DNA from: Pseudomonas mendocina
GTDB taxonomy: Bacteria; Pseudomonadota; Gammaproteobacteria; Pseudomonadales; Pseudomonadaceae
Direction: 5' to 3'
DNA: 64,000 nucleotides
NCBI GenBank assembly: GCA_037482215.1
Contig: CP148074.1
Span: 4,340,001 to 4,404,000, forward strand
In this document: positions 47,749-56,809 of the stretch, in pieces
Layout of the letters: each line of letters starts with the position of its first letter
Position numbering within the stretch: position 1 is the stretch's first letter
Notes under the pieces: model-generated
The model's database searches: none
What the model was told of the DNA's origin: nothing
What the model saw: the letters and a program-made list of their open reading frames with translations, nothing else
Made by a program: the position numbers and the translations under genes

Positions 47749-48483
47749 TTACTTATTGCCGTCCGGCACGAACACGTAACCCACACCCCAGACTGTTTGG
47801 ATGTAGCGTGGCTTGGAGGGGTCCGGCTCGATCAGGCGGCGCAGACGGGAAATCTGCACATCAATGGAGCGCTCCAGCGCATCCCACTCACGGCCACGGG
47901 CCAGGTTCATCAGTTTGTCGCGGGTCAGCGGCTCACGGGCATGCTGCACCAGCGCCTTGAGAACGGCGAACTCACCGGTGGTCAGCATGTGGACTTCATC
48001 GCCTTTACGCAGCTCGCGGGTGGCCAGGGACAGCTGATAGTCACCAAAGCTGACGACCTCATCCTCACTGCCCGGCGCCCCCGGTACAACCGGCGCCTGG
48101 CGACGCAGTACCGCTTTAATACGCGCCAACAACTCACGCGGGTTGAATGGTTTGGCCAGATAATCGTCAGCGCCCAGCTCCAGCCCCTGAATACGGCTGG
48201 CCTCATCGCCCTTGGCGGTGAGCATGATGATCGGCACCTGATTGTTCGACTCACGCAGGCGACGGCAGGCGGACAAGCCATCCTCACCCGGCAGCATCAG
48301 ATCCAGCACCACCAGATTGAACAGCTCACGGGCCAGCAGGCGGTCCATCTGCTCGACATTCTCAACCGCACGGACACGATAGCCCTGCTCATCAAAAAAA
48401 CGCTCAAGCAGACGACGCAGGCGTGCATCGTCATCAACGATCAGGATTTTTTCGCCTTCGGCAGGCAGCGCAGTGTTGCTCAT
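47749..48483 (-). CDS. ompR: OmpR-type response regulator (AmgR-like)
   Basis: This 244-residue regulator has a REC domain (KILIVDDDARLRRLLERFFD, phospho-acceptor in LVVLDLMLPGEDGL, lysine in GADDYLAKPFNPRELLARIK) and a C-terminal winged helix (VHMLTTGEFAVLKALVQHAR, RSIDVQISRLRRLIEPDPSK, YIQTVWGVGYVFVPDG). This is the OmpR/PhoB layout. It is divergent from tex, with a 275-base gap that should hold both promoters, and is cotranscribed with envZ. Confidence 0.96.
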   Translation of the reverse strand: MSNTALPAEGEKILIVDDDARLRRLLERFFDEQGYRVRAVENVEQMDRLLARELFNLVVLDLMLPGEDGLSACRRLRESNNQVPIIMLTAKGDEASRIQGLELGADDYLAKPFNPRELLARIKAVLRRQAPVVPGAPGSEDEVVSFGDYQLSLATRELRKGDEVHMLTTGEFAVLKALVQHAREPLTRDKLMNLARGREWDALERSIDVQISRLRRLIEPDPSKPRYIQTVWGVGYVFVPDGNK

Positions 48484-48758
48484 TCACAACTCCTTGTTCA
48501 GACATCCACAGGCACAAATGCGCAGGTGGTGTGCAATGGGCGCATTATGGCCCAGGTGGCTCCACTCAAGGCTAGGCCATTGTTAGCAGATTTTTCCCCG
48601 ATGGTTTCCGGAGAAGGCCTGAGCAATGTTTATAATGCGGCCCTTTCGCGTCCGGCCTGCCGGTGCAGTGCCGTTTTGTCGTCACAGGGCTTTTTTGAAA
48701 ACCAGCGCTTCAGCCCGCGGTTTTCGGGAGCCTTACATGAGTGTGGATAGCCGTACAT

Positions 48759-51074
48759 ATGGATAGCATCAACAACCGTATCGCCACTGAACTGGGCGTT
48801 CGCCCGCAGCAGGTTGCCGCCGCTGTAGCCCTGCTGGATGAAGGTTCGACCGTACCGTTCATCGCCCGCTATCGTAAAGAAGTCACCGGCAGCCTGGATG
48901 ACACTCAGCTGCGTACCCTCGAAGAGCGCCTGCGCTACCTGCGTGAGCTGGACGAACGCCGCGCCAGCATCCTGGCCAGCATCGAGGAACAAGGCAAACT
49001 GACTCCCGAATTGGCCCGCGAAATCAACCTCGCAGACACCAAAACTCGTCTTGAAGACCTGTACCTGCCGTTCAAGCAAAAACGCCGCACCAAAGGCCAG
49101 ATTGCTTTGGAAGCTGGCCTGGGTGAACTGGCAGACGCACTGTTTAATGATCCAAGCCTGACCCCGGAAAGTGAAGCCGAGCGCTTTATCGACGCCGAGA
49201 AAGGCTTTGCCGACATAAAAGCTGTGCTCGAAGGTGCCAAATACATCCTGATGGAGCGTTTTGCTGAAGACGCCAACTTGCTGGCTAGCCTTCGCAGCTT
49301 CATCAAGGACAACGCCACCCTCAGCGCCCGCGTCGTCGCAGGTAAAGAGGAAGAAGGGGCGAAATTCCGCGACTACTTCGAGCATGACGAAAAGCTCAAA
49401 GGTGCGCCGTCGCACCGTGCTTTGGCGATCTTCCGTGGCCGTAATGAAGGCATCCTCAGCGTCAGCCTGAAAGTCGGCGACGAACAGCCGGGCACCATGC
49501 ACCCGTGTGAAGTGATGATTGGCGAGCGTTTCGGCATCAGCAACAAAGGCCGTGCAGCCGACAAATGGCTGGGCGAAGTGGTGCGCTGGACTTGGAAGGT
49601 CAAGCTCTACACTCACCTGGAAACCGACTTGCTGGGCGAACTGCGCGACGGTGCAGAAGACGAAGCCATCAGCGTATTTGCCCGTAACCTCAATGACCTG
49701 CTGCTGGCCGCCCCGGCTGGCCCGCGCGCAACACTGGCGCTAGACCCCGGCCTGCGTACCGGCTGCAAAATCGCCGTAGTCGATGCCACCGGCAAACTGC
49801 TCGAGACGACTGCTGTTTACCCGCACGCTCCGCGCAATGATTGGGATGGCACCATCAACACCCTGGCAAAACTGTGCGCCAAACATAACGTCGAGCTGAT
49901 CGCCATCGGCAACGGCACTGCCAGCCGCGAAAGCGACAAGCTGGTGATCGAACTGATCAAAAAGTATCCACAGCTCAAGCTCACCAAAATCATGGTCAGC
50001 GAAGCCGGTGCATCGGTGTACTCAGCCTCCGAGCTGGCTGCCAAAGAATTCCCGGACCTGGACGTATCCCTGCGTAGCGCCGTCTCCATCGGTCGCCGCC
50101 TGCAAGACCCGTTGGCCGAACTGGTGAAAATCGACCCGAAATCCATTGGTGTCGGCCAGTATCAGCACGACGTGTCCCAGCTCAAGCTCGCCCGCTCGCT
50201 GGATGCCGTGGTTGAGGACTGCGTAAACGCCGTGGGCGTGGATGTGAACACTGCCTCCGCCGCCCTGCTCACCCGCATCTCCGGCCTTAACGCCACGCTG
50301 GCGCAGAATATCGTCAACTACCGCGATGCCAACGGCGCCTTCAACAGCCGTGCTGAACTGCTGAAAGTGCCGCGCCTGGGTGAGAAGACCTTTGAACAGG
50401 CCGCAGGCTTCCTGCGCATCATGAACGGCAGCAACCCGCTGGACGCCTCCGCCGTTCACCCGGAAACCTACCCACTGGTACAACGTATTGCCGCCGACAC
50501 CGGCCGCGACATTCGCTCACTGATCGGCGACAGCAGCTTCCTCAAGCGCCTAGACCCGAAACAATTTACGGATGAGCAATTTGGTCTGGTCACCGTCAGC
50601 GACATCCTCAGCGAGCTAGAAAAACCAGGGCGCGACCCGCGTCCTGAGTTTAAGACTGCCGAGTTCCAGGAAGGCGTGGAAACCCTGAAAGACCTCAAAC
50701 TGGGCATGATCCTTGAGGGCGTGGTCACCAACGTCACCAATTTCGGTGCGTTCGTGGATATTGGCGTGCACCAGGATGGTCTGGTACACATCTCCGCGCT
50801 GTCTGAAAAATTCATCAAAGACCCGCACGAAGCCGTCAAAGCCGGTGACGTGGTCAAGGTGAAGGTCATGGAAGTGGACATCCCGCGTAACCGTATCGCC
50901 CTGTCGATGCGCATGGGCGACACGCCGGGCGAGAAAACCGAAGGCCCGCGCACAGGCGGTAACCGCGGCGGCAATACCCCTCGCAGCGAGCGACACTCCC
51001 GCGAAGACAAACCGGCTCCGGCCACCGGCGGAATGGCGGCCCTGTTCGCCAATGCCAAACAGCTGAAGAAGTAA
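48759..51074 (+). CDS. tex: Tex transcription accessory RNA-binding protein
   Basis: This 771-residue Tex/YhgF protein has the N-terminal helical domain ([40 protein letters not shown]), a YqgF RNase H-like domain (about 325-450, [20 protein letters not shown]), helix-hairpin-helix modules (about 490-560, [20 protein letters not shown]) and an S1 domain (about 650-725, [20 protein letters not shown]). The C-terminal tail is basic and G/R-rich. The ATG at 48759 matches the family start better than an upstream in-frame GTG. The family acts in transcription fidelity and stress. Confidence 0.95.
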   Translation: MDSINNRIATELGVRPQQVAAAVALLDEGSTVPFIARYRKEVTGSLDDTQLRTLEERLRYLRELDERRASILASIEEQGKLTPELAREINLADTKTRLEDLYLPFKQKRRTKGQIALEAGLGELADALFNDPSLTPESEAERFIDAEKGFADIKAVLEGAKYILMERFAEDANLLASLRSFIKDNATLSARVVAGKEEEGAKFRDYFEHDEKLKGAPSHRALAIFRGRNEGILSVSLKVGDEQPGTMHPCEVMIGERFGISNKGRAADKWLGEVVRWTWKVKLYTHLETDLLGELRDGAEDEAISVFARNLNDLLLAAPAGPRATLALDPGLRTGCKIAVVDATGKLLETTAVYPHAPRNDWDGTINTLAKLCAKHNVELIAIGNGTASRESDKLVIELIKKYPQLKLTKIMVSEAGASVYSASELAAKEFPDLDVSLRSAVSIGRRLQDPLAELVKIDPKSIGVGQYQHDVSQLKLARSLDAVVEDCVNAVGVDVNTASAALLTRISGLNATLAQNIVNYRDANGAFNSRAELLKVPRLGEKTFEQAAGFLRIMNGSNPLDASAVHPETYPLVQRIAADTGRDIRSLIGDSSFLKRLDPKQFTDEQFGLVTVSDILSELEKPGRDPRPEFKTAEFQEGVETLKDLKLGMILEGVVTNVTNFGAFVDIGVHQDGLVHISALSEKFIKDPHEAVKAGDVVKVKVMEVDIPRNRIALSMRMGDTPGEKTEGPRTGGNRGGNTPRSERHSREDKPAPATGGMAALFANAKQLKK

Positions 51075-51083
51075 GCGGCGGCA

Positions 51084-51114
51084 CTGGGCTGGTGTCTTCA
51101 GAGCACCAGCCCAG
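51084..51114 (+). terminator. strong hairpin after tex
   Basis: CTGGGCTGGTG (51084-51094) pairs perfectly with CACCAGCCCAG (51104-51114) over a 9-base loop, 10 bases after the tex stop. No T tract follows, so it may act with Rho or as a 3' stability element. Confidence 0.5.
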
Positions 51115-51270
51115 CTAGGCCACCCTCACACAGGGCGCCTGTTTCTACCGTTGATGATGCATTCGGATTGAAAACTGCATTAATCTGGTAGGAAGTTTCC
51201 TATTGGCCCTTGTAGAGCGCAGTCGTTACCCCCATATCCCGGCGACCGATGCGTGTTAAGGAATGCAAAC

Positions 51271-52851
51271 TTGAGCGACTTGTTATCCCGCCGCCTGCAC
51301 CAGCTTGGCGAGCGCGCCAACCTCACCCTGCTTTCCCAATGCCTGCACGGCATCGAACGCGAATGCCTGCGCGTTGACGGCAACGGCCAACTGGCACTGA
51401 CGCCTCACCCGCAGCCACTGGGTTCAGCGCTGACCCATCCGCAGATCACTACGGACTATTCCGAATCGCTGCTGGAGTTCATCACCCCGGCAGAAGCGAA
51501 TCCGGCAGACACCCTGTCAGACCTGGATCAGATCCACCGATTCGTCTACTCCAAACTGGATGGCGAACTGCTGTGGAGCCCGTCCATGCCCTGCGAGCTG
51601 CCAGACGAAGACACCATCCCTATCGCCCGCTATGGCAGCTCCCACATTGGCGAGCTGAAATATGTCTACCGCAAAGGCCTGGCCCTGCGTTACGGCAAAA
51701 CCATGCAGTGTATTGCAGGCATCCACTACAACTTCTCCGTACCGGAGGCGCTGTGGTCCCTGCAACAACAGGCGGAAGGCAACACCCGCAATGCACGCGA
51801 CTATCAGTCGTCGCGCTACATCGCCCTGATCCGCAATTTCCGCCGCTACAGCTGGCTGCTGATGTACCTGTTCGGTGCCTCGCCAGCCCTTCATAAAGGC
51901 TTTATGCGCGGTCGCCCTCACCAATTGCAGGAGCTGGATGCTGAAACCCTCTACCTGCCTTACGCCACAAGCCTGCGCATGAGCGACCTGGGCTATCAAA
52001 GCTCTGCCCAGAGCGGGCTGACCCCTTGCTACAACGATCTGGCCAGCTACACCGACAGCCTGCGTCAGGCCGTTGCCACGCCCTACCCGGAATACGTGGC
52101 CGCTGGCACGAAAAAAGACGGTGAATGGCAGCAGCTGAACACCAATATTCTGCAAATCGAAAACGAGTACTACTCAAGCATTCGTCCCAAGCGCGTCACT
52201 TACAGCGGCGAGCGGCCGATCCAGGCCCTGGTGGCCCGCGGAGTGCAATATGTTGAGGTACGCTGCCTGGACATTAACCCATTCCTGCCGCTGGGGATTG
52301 ATCTGACCGAAGCCCGATTCCTCGATGCCTTCCTGCTCTACTGCGCATTCGAGGAAAGCCCGCTGCTGCAAAACGGCGAGTGCGGTCAGTGCAGCAGCAA
52401 CTTCCTTAAAGTCGTCAAAGAAGGTCGTCGCCCAGGCCTGCATCTGCAACGCAACGGCGAGCAGGTCACTCTGCAAAGTTGGGCTGAAGAGCTATTGGAG
52501 AACATTCGCCCACTGGCAGAAGTTCTGGACCGCAGCAACGGCGATCACGCCCACATCGAAGCCCTGAATGCACAACTGGCAAAGGTCGCCGACAGCAGCC
52601 TGACACCCTCCGCACAAGTGCTGGCAGCCTTACAAAAGGGCCAAACGTTCACCGAGTTCGCCCTCAAGCAGAGCCAGTTGCATGCCGAGTACTTCCGCAA
52701 CCAACCTCTGACTGCCGAGCAAGCTGCCCGTTTCGAGAGCAGCGTCAGCCAATCCATTCAGGAACAGGCTGAGCTGGAAGCAACCGAGCAGGGCGATTTC
52801 GACAACTTCGTTGCCGCCTATCAAGCCAGCATCCTGGCGCTCGCTGTCTGA
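51271..52851 (+). CDS. gshA: glutamate-cysteine ligase
   Basis: This 526-residue enzyme catalyses the first step of glutathione synthesis, joining glutamate and cysteine with ATP. The N-terminal part has [20 protein letters not shown] and [20 protein letters not shown]. The active-site region includes [20 protein letters not shown] and YKALR-like [20 protein letters not shown], followed by [10 protein letters not shown]. Further on is [20 protein letters not shown]. The start is assigned to the TTG at 51271: it gives the family N-terminus M-SDLLSRRL and has AAGGA 9 bases upstream. A GTG at 51253 would add six residues that do not match relatives. Confidence 0.95.
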   Translation: MSDLLSRRLHQLGERANLTLLSQCLHGIERECLRVDGNGQLALTPHPQPLGSALTHPQITTDYSESLLEFITPAEANPADTLSDLDQIHRFVYSKLDGELLWSPSMPCELPDEDTIPIARYGSSHIGELKYVYRKGLALRYGKTMQCIAGIHYNFSVPEALWSLQQQAEGNTRNARDYQSSRYIALIRNFRRYSWLLMYLFGASPALHKGFMRGRPHQLQELDAETLYLPYATSLRMSDLGYQSSAQSGLTPCYNDLASYTDSLRQAVATPYPEYVAAGTKKDGEWQQLNTNILQIENEYYSSIRPKRVTYSGERPIQALVARGVQYVEVRCLDINPFLPLGIDLTEARFLDAFLLYCAFEESPLLQNGECGQCSSNFLKVVKEGRRPGLHLQRNGEQVTLQSWAEELLENIRPLAEVLDRSNGDHAHIEALNAQLAKVADSSLTPSAQVLAALQKGQTFTEFALKQSQLHAEYFRNQPLTAEQAARFESSVSQSIQEQAELEATEQGDFDNFVAAYQASILALAV

Positions 52852-52865
52852 CTCCTGATGAGGGC

Positions 52866-52886
52866 CCGGCGGTTGTAAGCCGCCGG
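52866..52886 (+). terminator. hairpin after gshA
   Basis: CCGGCGG (52866-52872) pairs with CCGCCGG (52880-52886) around a 7-base loop, 15 bases after the gshA stop. No T tract follows, so confidence is moderate. Confidence 0.4.
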
Positions 52887-52984
52887 AGCCCCCTCACTAA
52901 GGGTTGGATTTTCAGTATCAATGGCAATTAATAGCGGCAAAAACAGTTTAATATAGGATTAACGTACCCCTAGAGATTGCCAAC

Positions 52985-53188
52985 ATGTCTTTTGATGAGC
53001 ACTCACAGAAGTTGAGCCTGGAAAGCCTCGATAAAGCCTACCAACAAGGGTACATGGCCGGCCTCACAGGCCACGCCAAACAGCCGCGCAACGCGGAACT
53101 CCAAGCCGATGTTCTTCTGGCCGCTTGGGAAGCCGGTTGGGATGACGGCAACGAGCAGTTCGAACTGCACAAACGCTTCAGCGCCTAA
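52985..53188 (+). CDS. Rmf/CrpP-family small protein
   Basis: This 67-residue protein contains the ribosome-modulation-factor-like core LDKAYQQGYMAGLTGHAKQP, then a second half AAWEAGWDDGNEQFELHKRF with the WxxGWxxG pattern of the Rmf/CrpP family. It is acidic overall, unlike classical basic Rmf, which argues against direct ribosome binding in the same way. CrpP relatives have been discussed in quinolone resistance, a role that cannot be inferred here. An AT-rich leader precedes it, and it stands between gshA and aguB. Confidence 0.72.
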   Translation: MSFDEHSQKLSLESLDKAYQQGYMAGLTGHAKQPRNAELQADVLLAAWEAGWDDGNEQFELHKRFSA

Positions 53189-53245
53189 CTCCTCCCCCCT
53201 CGTACTGCCCACAGCGCCTGCGCTGTATTTCCTCTCGCCTCAAAA

Positions 53246-53324
53246 TATCGATTTTTATTCGATAAATATCCAATATTTTTTCAAAAAATGGCATTAATAC
53301 ACTTTAAAAGCCGATTTTTATCGG
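53246..53324. promoter_or_regulatory. two related palindromes upstream of aguB
   Basis: TATCGA-N7-TCGATA at 53246-53264 and CCGAT-TTTT-ATCGG at 53311-53324 share a CGATTTTTATtCG-like core. They lie in a markedly AT-rich stretch 100-180 bases before the aguB start. Position and similarity suggest paired operator sites for a regulator of the agmatine operon. No regulator gene (aguR) is adjacent. Confidence 0.45.
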
Positions 53325-53426
53325 ATATAAATAGTCCATACGCTCACAGATGCCTGCGTGCAACCGCATGTTCACCGGACTCTGCTAGTGTGCCCCGACA
53401 ACCCGACCGCTCCTGAGGTGCCAAAC

Positions 53427-54308
53427 ATGACCCGTAACGTTACTGTCGCCGCCACCCAAATGGCCTGTTCCTGGGATACCGCTGCGAATATCGCCAACGC
53501 CGAGAAACTGGTACGCCAGGCAGCGGCCAAAGGCGCCCAGATCATCCTGATTCAAGAGCTGTTCGAAACCCCGTACTTCTGCCAGAAGCCGAACCCGGAC
53601 TACATGCAGCTGGCCACCCCGGTTGAAAGCAACCCGGCCATCCTGCACTTCCAGAAAATCGCTAAAGAGCTGCAAGTCGTTCTGCCGATCAGCTTCTTTG
53701 AGCTGGCTGGCCGTGCCCGCTTCAACAGCATCGCCATCATCGACGCGGACGGTACCAACCTCGGGATTTATCGGAAAAGCCACATCCCGGACGGCCCTGG
53801 CTACCACGAGAAGTACTACTTCAACCCGGGCGATACCGGCTTCAAAGTGTGGAACACCCGCTACGCGAAGATCGGCGTGGGCATCTGCTGGGATCAGTGG
53901 TTCCCGGAATGCGCCCGCAGCATGGCCCTGCTCGGTGCAGAAATCCTTTTCTACCCGACTGCCATCGGCAGCGAGCCACATGACCCGACTATCAGCTCCC
54001 GCGATCACTGGCAGCGCGTACAGCAAGGCCACGCCGGTGCCAACCTGATGCCGCTGGTGGCCAGCAACCGCATTGGTCGTGAAGACCAGGACGGCTACCA
54101 CATCAACTTCTACGGTTCCTCTTTCATTGCCAACCAGTTCGGCGAGAAAGTCGAAGAGCTGAATGAGACCGAAGAAGGCATCCTCGTGCACAGCTTCGAC
54201 CTCGATCAGCTGGAGCACATCCGCAGTGCCTGGGGCTCGTTCCGTGACCGTCGCCCGAACCTGTACGGCCCGGTACTGACCCTCGACGGCAAACTGGCCA
54301 GCGAATAA
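53427..54308 (+). CDS. aguB: N-carbamoylputrescine amidohydrolase
   Basis: This 293-residue nitrilase-superfamily enzyme hydrolyses N-carbamoylputrescine to putrescine, CO2 and ammonia. The catalytic triad is visible: glutamate in ILIQELFETPYFCQKPNPDY, lysine in GIYRKSHIPDGPGYHEKYYF and cysteine in GVGICWDQWFPECARSMALL. The ATG at 53427 is preferred because it has a GAGGTG element and matches the family start (MTRNVTVAATQMACSWD). It works after AguA in the arginine decarboxylase route of polyamine synthesis or agmatine use. aguA lies 57 bases downstream, behind a hairpin. Confidence 0.96.
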   Translation: MTRNVTVAATQMACSWDTAANIANAEKLVRQAAAKGAQIILIQELFETPYFCQKPNPDYMQLATPVESNPAILHFQKIAKELQVVLPISFFELAGRARFNSIAIIDADGTNLGIYRKSHIPDGPGYHEKYYFNPGDTGFKVWNTRYAKIGVGICWDQWFPECARSMALLGAEILFYPTAIGSEPHDPTISSRDHWQRVQQGHAGANLMPLVASNRIGREDQDGYHINFYGSSFIANQFGEKVEELNETEEGILVHSFDLDQLEHIRSAWGSFRDRRPNLYGPVLTLDGKLASE

Positions 54309-54319
54309 TCCCGTTTATG

Positions 54320-54342
54320 GAAGGCTGCTTTAAGCAGCCTTC
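54320..54342 (+). other. hairpin between aguB and aguA
   Basis: GAAGGCTGC (54320-54328) pairs with GCAGCCTTC (54334-54342) around TTTAA. It lies in the 57-base gap of the operon and could lower readthrough into aguA or protect the upstream mRNA. Confidence 0.55.
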
Positions 54343-54365
54343 TCGCTTAATAGGCAGGAAAAACC

Positions 54366-55466
54366 ATGACACTCAGCAGCACACCCCGCGCCGACGGTTT
54401 CCGCATGCCAGCGGAATGGGAACCCCACAGCCAAACCTGGATGGTCTGGCCTGAGCGCCCGGACAACTGGCGCAACGGCGGCAAGCCCGCACAGGCCGCT
54501 TTTACTGCCGTGGCCAAAGCCATCGCCGAATTCGAGCCAGTGACCATCTGTGCCTCGGCGGCCCAGTATGAAAACGCCCGCGCCCGCCTGGATCACGCCA
54601 ACATCCGCGTGGTGGAAATCACCACCGACGACGCCTGGGTGCGCGACACCGGCCCGACTTTCGTCACCAACAACCAAGGCGAAGTACGCGGCGTGGATTG
54701 GGGCTTCAACGCCTGGGGCGGTTTTAACGGCGGCCTGTACTGGCCATGGCTGCGTGACGACCAAGTGGCACGCAAGATTCTCGAGATCGAGCACTGCAAA
54801 CGCTATCGCACCGAAGGCTTCGTCCTCGAAGGCGGCTCGATTCACGTCGACGGCGAAGGCACCCTGATCACCACCGAAGAATGCCTGCTCAACGCCAACC
54901 GCAACCCGCACCTGTCCCGCGAAGAGATCGAAGCAGTCCTGCGCGATCACCTGAGCATCGACACTGTGATCTGGCTGCCGGAGGGCCTGTACAACGACGA
55001 AACCGACGGCCATGTGGATAACTTCTGCTGCTACGTGCGCCCCGGTGAAGTTCTGCTGGCCTGGACTGATGATCAGAACGACCCGAACTACCCACGCTGC
55101 CAAGCCGCCATGCAGGTGCTTGAAACCGTGCGTGACGCAAAAGGCCGCAAACTGGTCGTACACAAAATGCCAATCCCCGGCCCGCTCCACGCCACCGCAG
55201 AAGAATGCGCAGGCGTTGATATGGTCGACGGCACACAAGAGCGCGATCCGTCGATCCGCCTGGCGGGGTCCTACGTCAACTTCCTGATCGTCAACGGCGG
55301 CATCATCGCCCCTTGCTTCGACGACCCGAAAGACGAAGAAGCCCGCGCCATCCTCGAGCGCATCTTCCCCGAGCACCGCGTGGTCATGGTGCCGGGACGG
55401 GAGATTCTGTTGGGCGGTGGCAATATCCACTGCATTACCCAGCAGCAACCTGCACCGCAGAAGTGA
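54366..55466 (+). CDS. aguA: agmatine deiminase
   Basis: This 366-residue enzyme of the guanidino-group-modifying superfamily converts agmatine to N-carbamoylputrescine and ammonia. Family motifs include [80 protein letters not shown] and the catalytic cysteine in [11 protein letters not shown] near the C-terminus. Length and motifs are typical. It forms an operon with aguB and is followed by a strong terminator. Confidence 0.97.
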   Translation: MTLSSTPRADGFRMPAEWEPHSQTWMVWPERPDNWRNGGKPAQAAFTAVAKAIAEFEPVTICASAAQYENARARLDHANIRVVEITTDDAWVRDTGPTFVTNNQGEVRGVDWGFNAWGGFNGGLYWPWLRDDQVARKILEIEHCKRYRTEGFVLEGGSIHVDGEGTLITTEECLLNANRNPHLSREEIEAVLRDHLSIDTVIWLPEGLYNDETDGHVDNFCCYVRPGEVLLAWTDDQNDPNYPRCQAAMQVLETVRDAKGRKLVVHKMPIPGPLHATAEECAGVDMVDGTQERDPSIRLAGSYVNFLIVNGGIIAPCFDDPKDEEARAILERIFPEHRVVMVPGREILLGGGNIHCITQQQPAPQK

Positions 55467-55471
55467 TAAAC

Positions 55472-55503
55472 AAAACGCCCGGCAAATGCCGGGCGTTTTT
55501 TAT
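55472..55503. terminator. intrinsic terminator after aguA
   Basis: CGCCCGGC (55476-55483) pairs with GCCGGGCG (55488-55495) around a short AAAT loop, with AAAA before and TTTTT after. It can serve aguBA and the convergent peroxidase gene. Confidence 0.9.
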
Positions 55504-55514
55504 TGCGCTACCGA

Positions 55515-56504
55515 TTACTCGAAAGGCTTCGGAATCGGAGTGCTGGCAGTGGACGGCGGCAGGATCGGCAGGGCGAAGCTTGGCTGATCACCGGTCAGGG
55601 TTTTCAGGAAAGCGGTGATTTTGCCGATTTCGTCGTCGCTCAGCTTACGGCCCAGTTGCAGGCGTGCCATGACGTCAACCGAGTCTTCCAGCTTCCAGTA
55701 CGCGCCGTCGTGGAAGTAGGGGTAGGTCAGCTCAACGTTACGCAGGGTCGGCACTTTGAACTTGAAGCGGTCAGCGTCTTTGCCGGTCAGGCCAGCAACA
55801 CCTTCAGCCGGGTTCTCGGTTTTGTACGGCTCAACCAGACCCATTTTCTGGAAGGAGTTGCCGCCCAGTGCCGGACCATTGTGGCAAGCCACGCAGCCGA
55901 TGGATTTGAACAGGTCGTAACCTTCCTGCTCAGTCTTGGTGATGGCGTTCTTGTCGCCTTTGAGCCATTTGTCGAAGCGGGAGTTTGGCGTGACCAGGGT
56001 CTTTTCAAACTCGGCGATGGCGTCGGTTACTGCATCAAGGGTGATCTCATCAACCTTGTAGACCTTTTTAAAGGACTCGCGGTATTGCGGAATAGAACGC
56101 AGTACGTCGATGGCCAGGATGTGGGTGAAAGCCATCTCTTTCGGGTTGGCGATCGGGCCTGCGGCCTGCTCTTTCAGGTCAGCCGCACGACCATCCCAGA
56201 ACTGCGCCAGGTTGAGGCTGGAGTTCAGTACGGTTGGCGAGTTGATCGGACCTTCCTGCCAGTTGTGACCAATAGAGGTCGGCAGGTTGTCACTGCCGCC
56301 CATGGACAGGTTGTGGCAGGAGTTACAGGAAATGAAGCCCGAACGGGACAGGCGCGGATCAAAGAACAGCTGCTTGCCGAGTTCCACTTTGGCCGGGTCA
56401 GTGATTTCAGCAGGTGCAATTGGCTGGACTGGCTCGCTGGCGGGAACAGCGGCCCAAGCTCCGGCACTCAGGCACAAACCGGCCATCAGGCTCAGGGTGC
56501 GCAT
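55515..56504 (-). CDS. ccpA: di-haem cytochrome c peroxidase
   Basis: This 329-residue periplasmic bacterial peroxidase has signal peptide MRTLSLMAGLCLSAGAWA. The first haem site is CNSCH (residues 60-64) and the second is CVACH (near 203). The region RYNTPTLRN-equivalent reads VPTLRNVELTYPYFHDGAYW. It reduces H2O2 to water using electrons from small c-type cytochromes or azurin. The start at 56504 has GAGGAG 6 bases upstream; a longer frame upstream lacks this. An ANR-type box about 80 bases upstream suggests low-oxygen induction, as known for the P. aeruginosa enzyme. Confidence 0.93.
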   Translation of the reverse strand: MRTLSLMAGLCLSAGAWAAVPASEPVQPIAPAEITDPAKVELGKQLFFDPRLSRSGFISCNSCHNLSMGGSDNLPTSIGHNWQEGPINSPTVLNSSLNLAQFWDGRAADLKEQAAGPIANPKEMAFTHILAIDVLRSIPQYRESFKKVYKVDEITLDAVTDAIAEFEKTLVTPNSRFDKWLKGDKNAITKTEQEGYDLFKSIGCVACHNGPALGGNSFQKMGLVEPYKTENPAEGVAGLTGKDADRFKFKVPTLRNVELTYPYFHDGAYWKLEDSVDVMARLQLGRKLSDDEIGKITAFLKTLTGDQPSFALPILPPSTASTPIPKPFE

Positions 56505-56580
56505 AGGTATCTCCTCAGTTGTTGTATTGGCTTGCGTAACTATCTTAACCCGACCATGAAGGCCGATAGCCATCACCGCA

Positions 56581-56594
56581 TTGACCCATATCAA
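56581..56594 (-). promoter_or_regulatory. ANR/FNR-type box upstream of ccpA
   Basis: On the minus strand the site reads TTGATATGGGTCAA, matching TTGAT-N4-ATCAA with one mismatch. It is centred about 83 bases upstream of the peroxidase ATG, a plausible distance for a -41.5 activator site. Confidence 0.7.
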
Positions 56595-56809
56595 CACTTG
56601 CCACTGAGTTTTACCGATGGCGTGAGACGCGCGATTTAGACGGGCTAGCGTCAAATCTCCACAACGCGCGCAGGGCCTTGCCTACAGACTGATTCAGTCG
56701 CCAACCTCTGAATATTTCATGACAAACAATCTTACAAAATTACTCACCGCGTAATGGCCCGCCAATAGCTGAATCGCCTTGAAAGCCATTGCCACGCGCC
56801 CGAATCCCA

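Noticed and set aside
48630..49616. A 328-codon minus-strand frame overlapping tex and its promoter region
   Set aside because: It is antisense to the conserved tex N-terminus and has no start context or domain.
54330..55448. A 372-codon minus-strand frame over aguA
   Set aside because: It is a shadow of aguA, with composition typical of antisense frames of GC-rich genes and no motif.
55503..56639. A 378-codon plus-strand frame over the peroxidase gene
   Set aside because: It is the antisense of a gene with a signal peptide, two haem motifs and a good ribosome site. The frame itself has no recognisable features.
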